Assembly: GCA_022577435.1 (NCBI GenBank)
Contig: JAKOON010000006.1
Coordinates: 2,977,001 to 3,041,000, forward strand
Length of the DNA stretch: 64,000 bases
Origin: Embiotoca jacksoni
Taxonomy: Eukaryota > Chordata > Actinopteri > Embiotocidae
Direction: 5' to 3'
Every line of letters starts with the position of its first letter. The first letter of the stretch is position 1. Below the pieces are notes generated by a model, which saw only the letters and a list, made by a program, of their open reading frames with translations, had not been told where the DNA came from and searched no databases. Below are positions 62,259 through 64,000 of the stretch, piece by piece. A program made the position numbers and the translations under genes.

Positions 62259-62476
62259 GCAAAGGGTCTGAATACTTATGACCATGTGATATTTCAGTTT
62301 TTCTTTTTTAATAAATTTGCACAAATTTCTACATTTCTGTTTTTTTCTGTCAAGATGGGGTGCTGAGTGTACATTAATGAGAAATAAAATGAACTTTTTT
62401 GATTTTAGCAAATGGCTGCAATGAAACAAGGAGTGAAAAATGTAAAGGGGTCTGAATACTTTCCATACCCACTGTA

Positions 62477-64000
62477 TATATATATAACCTTAACTACAAT
62501 CAATAATTAACAGAAAGAGTAAAAATGCTTCACCTTTTCAGCATGTAATTAATTTTCTGTACTGCCTGATGTAAAATATATAAGATGAAAGTGACGAATG
62601 GTGGGCATACCTTTCTTTTCTTTGAGCTCTCACAGGACACTGAAGAGCACAGCCTTCCTTGTGTGGCAATTTAAAGCATGTTTCCTTTTATGGAGACAGA
62701 GAGACACAGATTGTGAATCACAAACAATTCTTTGTTACTTTACAATCTATAGATTATGGGCACTGACATCCATGAACAATATATCTCAGAGATAGAGAGC
62801 TAAGACAGTAATACATAGTTTTTTCTGAGGGCTCAGTGCTTCAGCACAAAAAAATAATGGATATTACATCAACTTTCATTGGTTTACATCCATATTGAAA
62901 GAGCTGTATGACAGATATAGATATTTTTTTTTAACACAGTCTATTAACACTTAGTGTCCAATTACTTAGACCCTTGTAATTTGGACACTTTGTGTTGAAA
63001 GCAATGCATATCATGTACAGTTCTTTTAATATTGATGTGAATATACTCAAATGAAAGCTGAGACTCATTATTTTATTTCATATTAAAAGTGCCTGAGGTA
63101 CAGACACTGAAGAACAAAATACTGCATAATAGTCCAAATGCTTACGGGCTAGACTAAATACATGTCACAGGCTTCAGATGAATGAGTGTGTAACCAGGCC
63201 TGTTCGAGTCTTTGATTTAAAACAGGTCTGAGCACATAGCTGAAGTCTGAACTAAAGAAAGAAAGAAAGAAAGAAGAGAAGAGAAGAGAAGAGAAGAGAA
63301 GAGAAGAGAAGAGAAGAGAAGAGAAGAGAAGAGAAGAGAAGAGAAGAGAAGAGAAGAGAAGAGAAGAGAAGAGAAGAGAAGAGAAGAGAAGAGAAGAGAA
63401 GAGAAGAGAAGAAGCAGGATAATAAGTAATATTGGATAGAGGAAAAGCACACAAATATAACTGGACATCACTTTGTAATGTTTCATACAGCAAATTGTAT
63501 GTTTTTACTGGTGGGGTGACCAGAATCCCAAAAATCAAATGTAGGGCAAATAGTGTTTGTATTGGACAGTGTGGGACAATGTGGGACACGTTACCACTGC
63601 TGAGGTATAGGACTACTTTCAAATGTTTATATTCCTATCCAACTTTAAAAATATATATATATATTCTAACATGTGAAGACCTTAAACAGATATATTCATT
63701 TGCAACTTTGCAAACTGTCAGACTGAGTAACAGTGAGCATGAACGGCCTTAAGTGGTGCCAGTTTACAGTCTACTGACCTGTATGATTGCGAGTGCTGCA
63801 CATTGTGGCCAACGCAGGTTATTGGAGCTGCTGTTTCCTCATCTGTTTCATCTCTGGGTTTCAGTGGGAATGTTTTTGTTGTTGGCGCATTTGCAAATTT
63901 TAGAAAGGCAACTGTCCTGCAGTGTTGACTTTTAAGAACTGGAGCCAACCAACGTGTGGGATATCGTCTCAATATGTGGGGACACAGGACGAATGATAAA
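62477..64000. other. right-edge stretch without recognised gene
   Basis: Apart from the pentanucleotide microsatellite listed separately, I see only AT-rich DNA, a short (TA)n at about 63650-63664, and an open minus-strand stretch at 63718-63972 of unknown nature. Confidence 0.4.
63257..63412. repeat. (GAAA)n and (AAGAG)n microsatellite
   Basis: A few 'gaaa' units lead into about 27 perfect 'aagag' units, the same motif and length class as the tract in adgre5-like intron 10. Confidence 0.96.

Larger units (their letters stand above)
59212..62474 (+). mobile_element. second Tc1-like transposon, split by a hAT insertion
   Basis: TA-flanked (59210-59211 and 62475-62476). The ends match the copy at 46640-48263, except that the first base is T rather than C. 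Without the 1,634 nt of hAT plus duplicated target it would be about 1.63 kb. The two Tc1 copies are nearly identical, so both arrived recently. The transposase frame runs from 59584 to 59738 and resumes at 61365. Confidence 0.93.

Noticed and set aside
63149..63622. 157-codon minus-strand open frame
   Set aside because: The frame is open only because the AAGAG repeat has no stops; the product is a Ser-Leu-Leu-Phe repeat.
63718..63972. 84-codon minus-strand open frame at the right edge
   Set aside because: No domain recognised and no splice partners; it may be a relic of a mobile element but cannot be supported.
1..64000. Prokaryotic systems, CRISPR arrays, viral integrations, tRNA or rRNA genes
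   Set aside because: Nothing in the sequence supports them: no spaced direct-repeat array, no recognisable tRNA or rRNA, and no retroviral gag/pol motifs in the open frames.

Overview
The window looks like nuclear DNA from a ray-finned (teleost) fish. The genes are split by GT/AG introns and encode vertebrate-type proteins. The intergenic DNA carries fish-typical transposons (Tc1-like, hAT, a TTAA-flanked palindromic MITE, a LINE tail ending in a GGAT repeat) and many long dinucleotide microsatellites. I see no bacterial, phage or CRISPR content. Human SLC27A1, ADGRE5 and PBX4 all lie on 19p13.1, so the gene content suggests the fish counterpart of that block.

Layout. 1-2019: three phase-compatible minus-strand exons form the 3' end of an unidentified gene. 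6535-11848 (+): a seven-exon, RING-less TRIM-type gene (B-box, coiled coil, PRY/SPRY), 451 codons. 13039-18756 (-): a complete 13-coding-exon slc27a1 (fatty acid transport protein 1), 649 codons, plus a likely 5' non-coding exon at 18852; it converges on the TRIM gene. 22729-38045 (-): a complete 18-coding-exon adhesion GPCR of the ADGRE5/CD97 type, 784 codons, in which one EGF exon and its flanks (about 1.08 kb) are duplicated in tandem almost without change. 38-46.6 kb is microsatellite-rich and apparently gene-poor. 46640-48263 (+) is a Tc1-like transposon with an uninterrupted transposase. 50067-52992 (-) encodes a signal peptide and five perlecan-like Ig domains; its 3' end is unresolved. 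53221-53437 is a palindromic MITE and 53744-53866 a truncated LINE tail with target-site duplication. 55020-55960 (-) is a decaying pbx homeobox pseudogene. 59212-62474 is a second Tc1 copy split by a hAT element with an 8-bp target duplication. The rest is sparse intergenic DNA.

The genes do not form an operon-like pathway. slc27a1 imports and activates long-chain fatty acids, the ADGRE5-like receptor is an EGF-ligand adhesion receptor with an autoproteolysis site, the TRIM-like gene is probably a binding or immune-type protein without its own RING, and the Ig gene is probably extracellular matrix or secreted. I did not find a wholly new biological system. The points most worth checking are the new EGF-exon duplication, the pbx fossil with one intact exon, microsatellites directly at three 5' splice sites, an alternative open frame at the TRIM 3' end, and the nested transposon.
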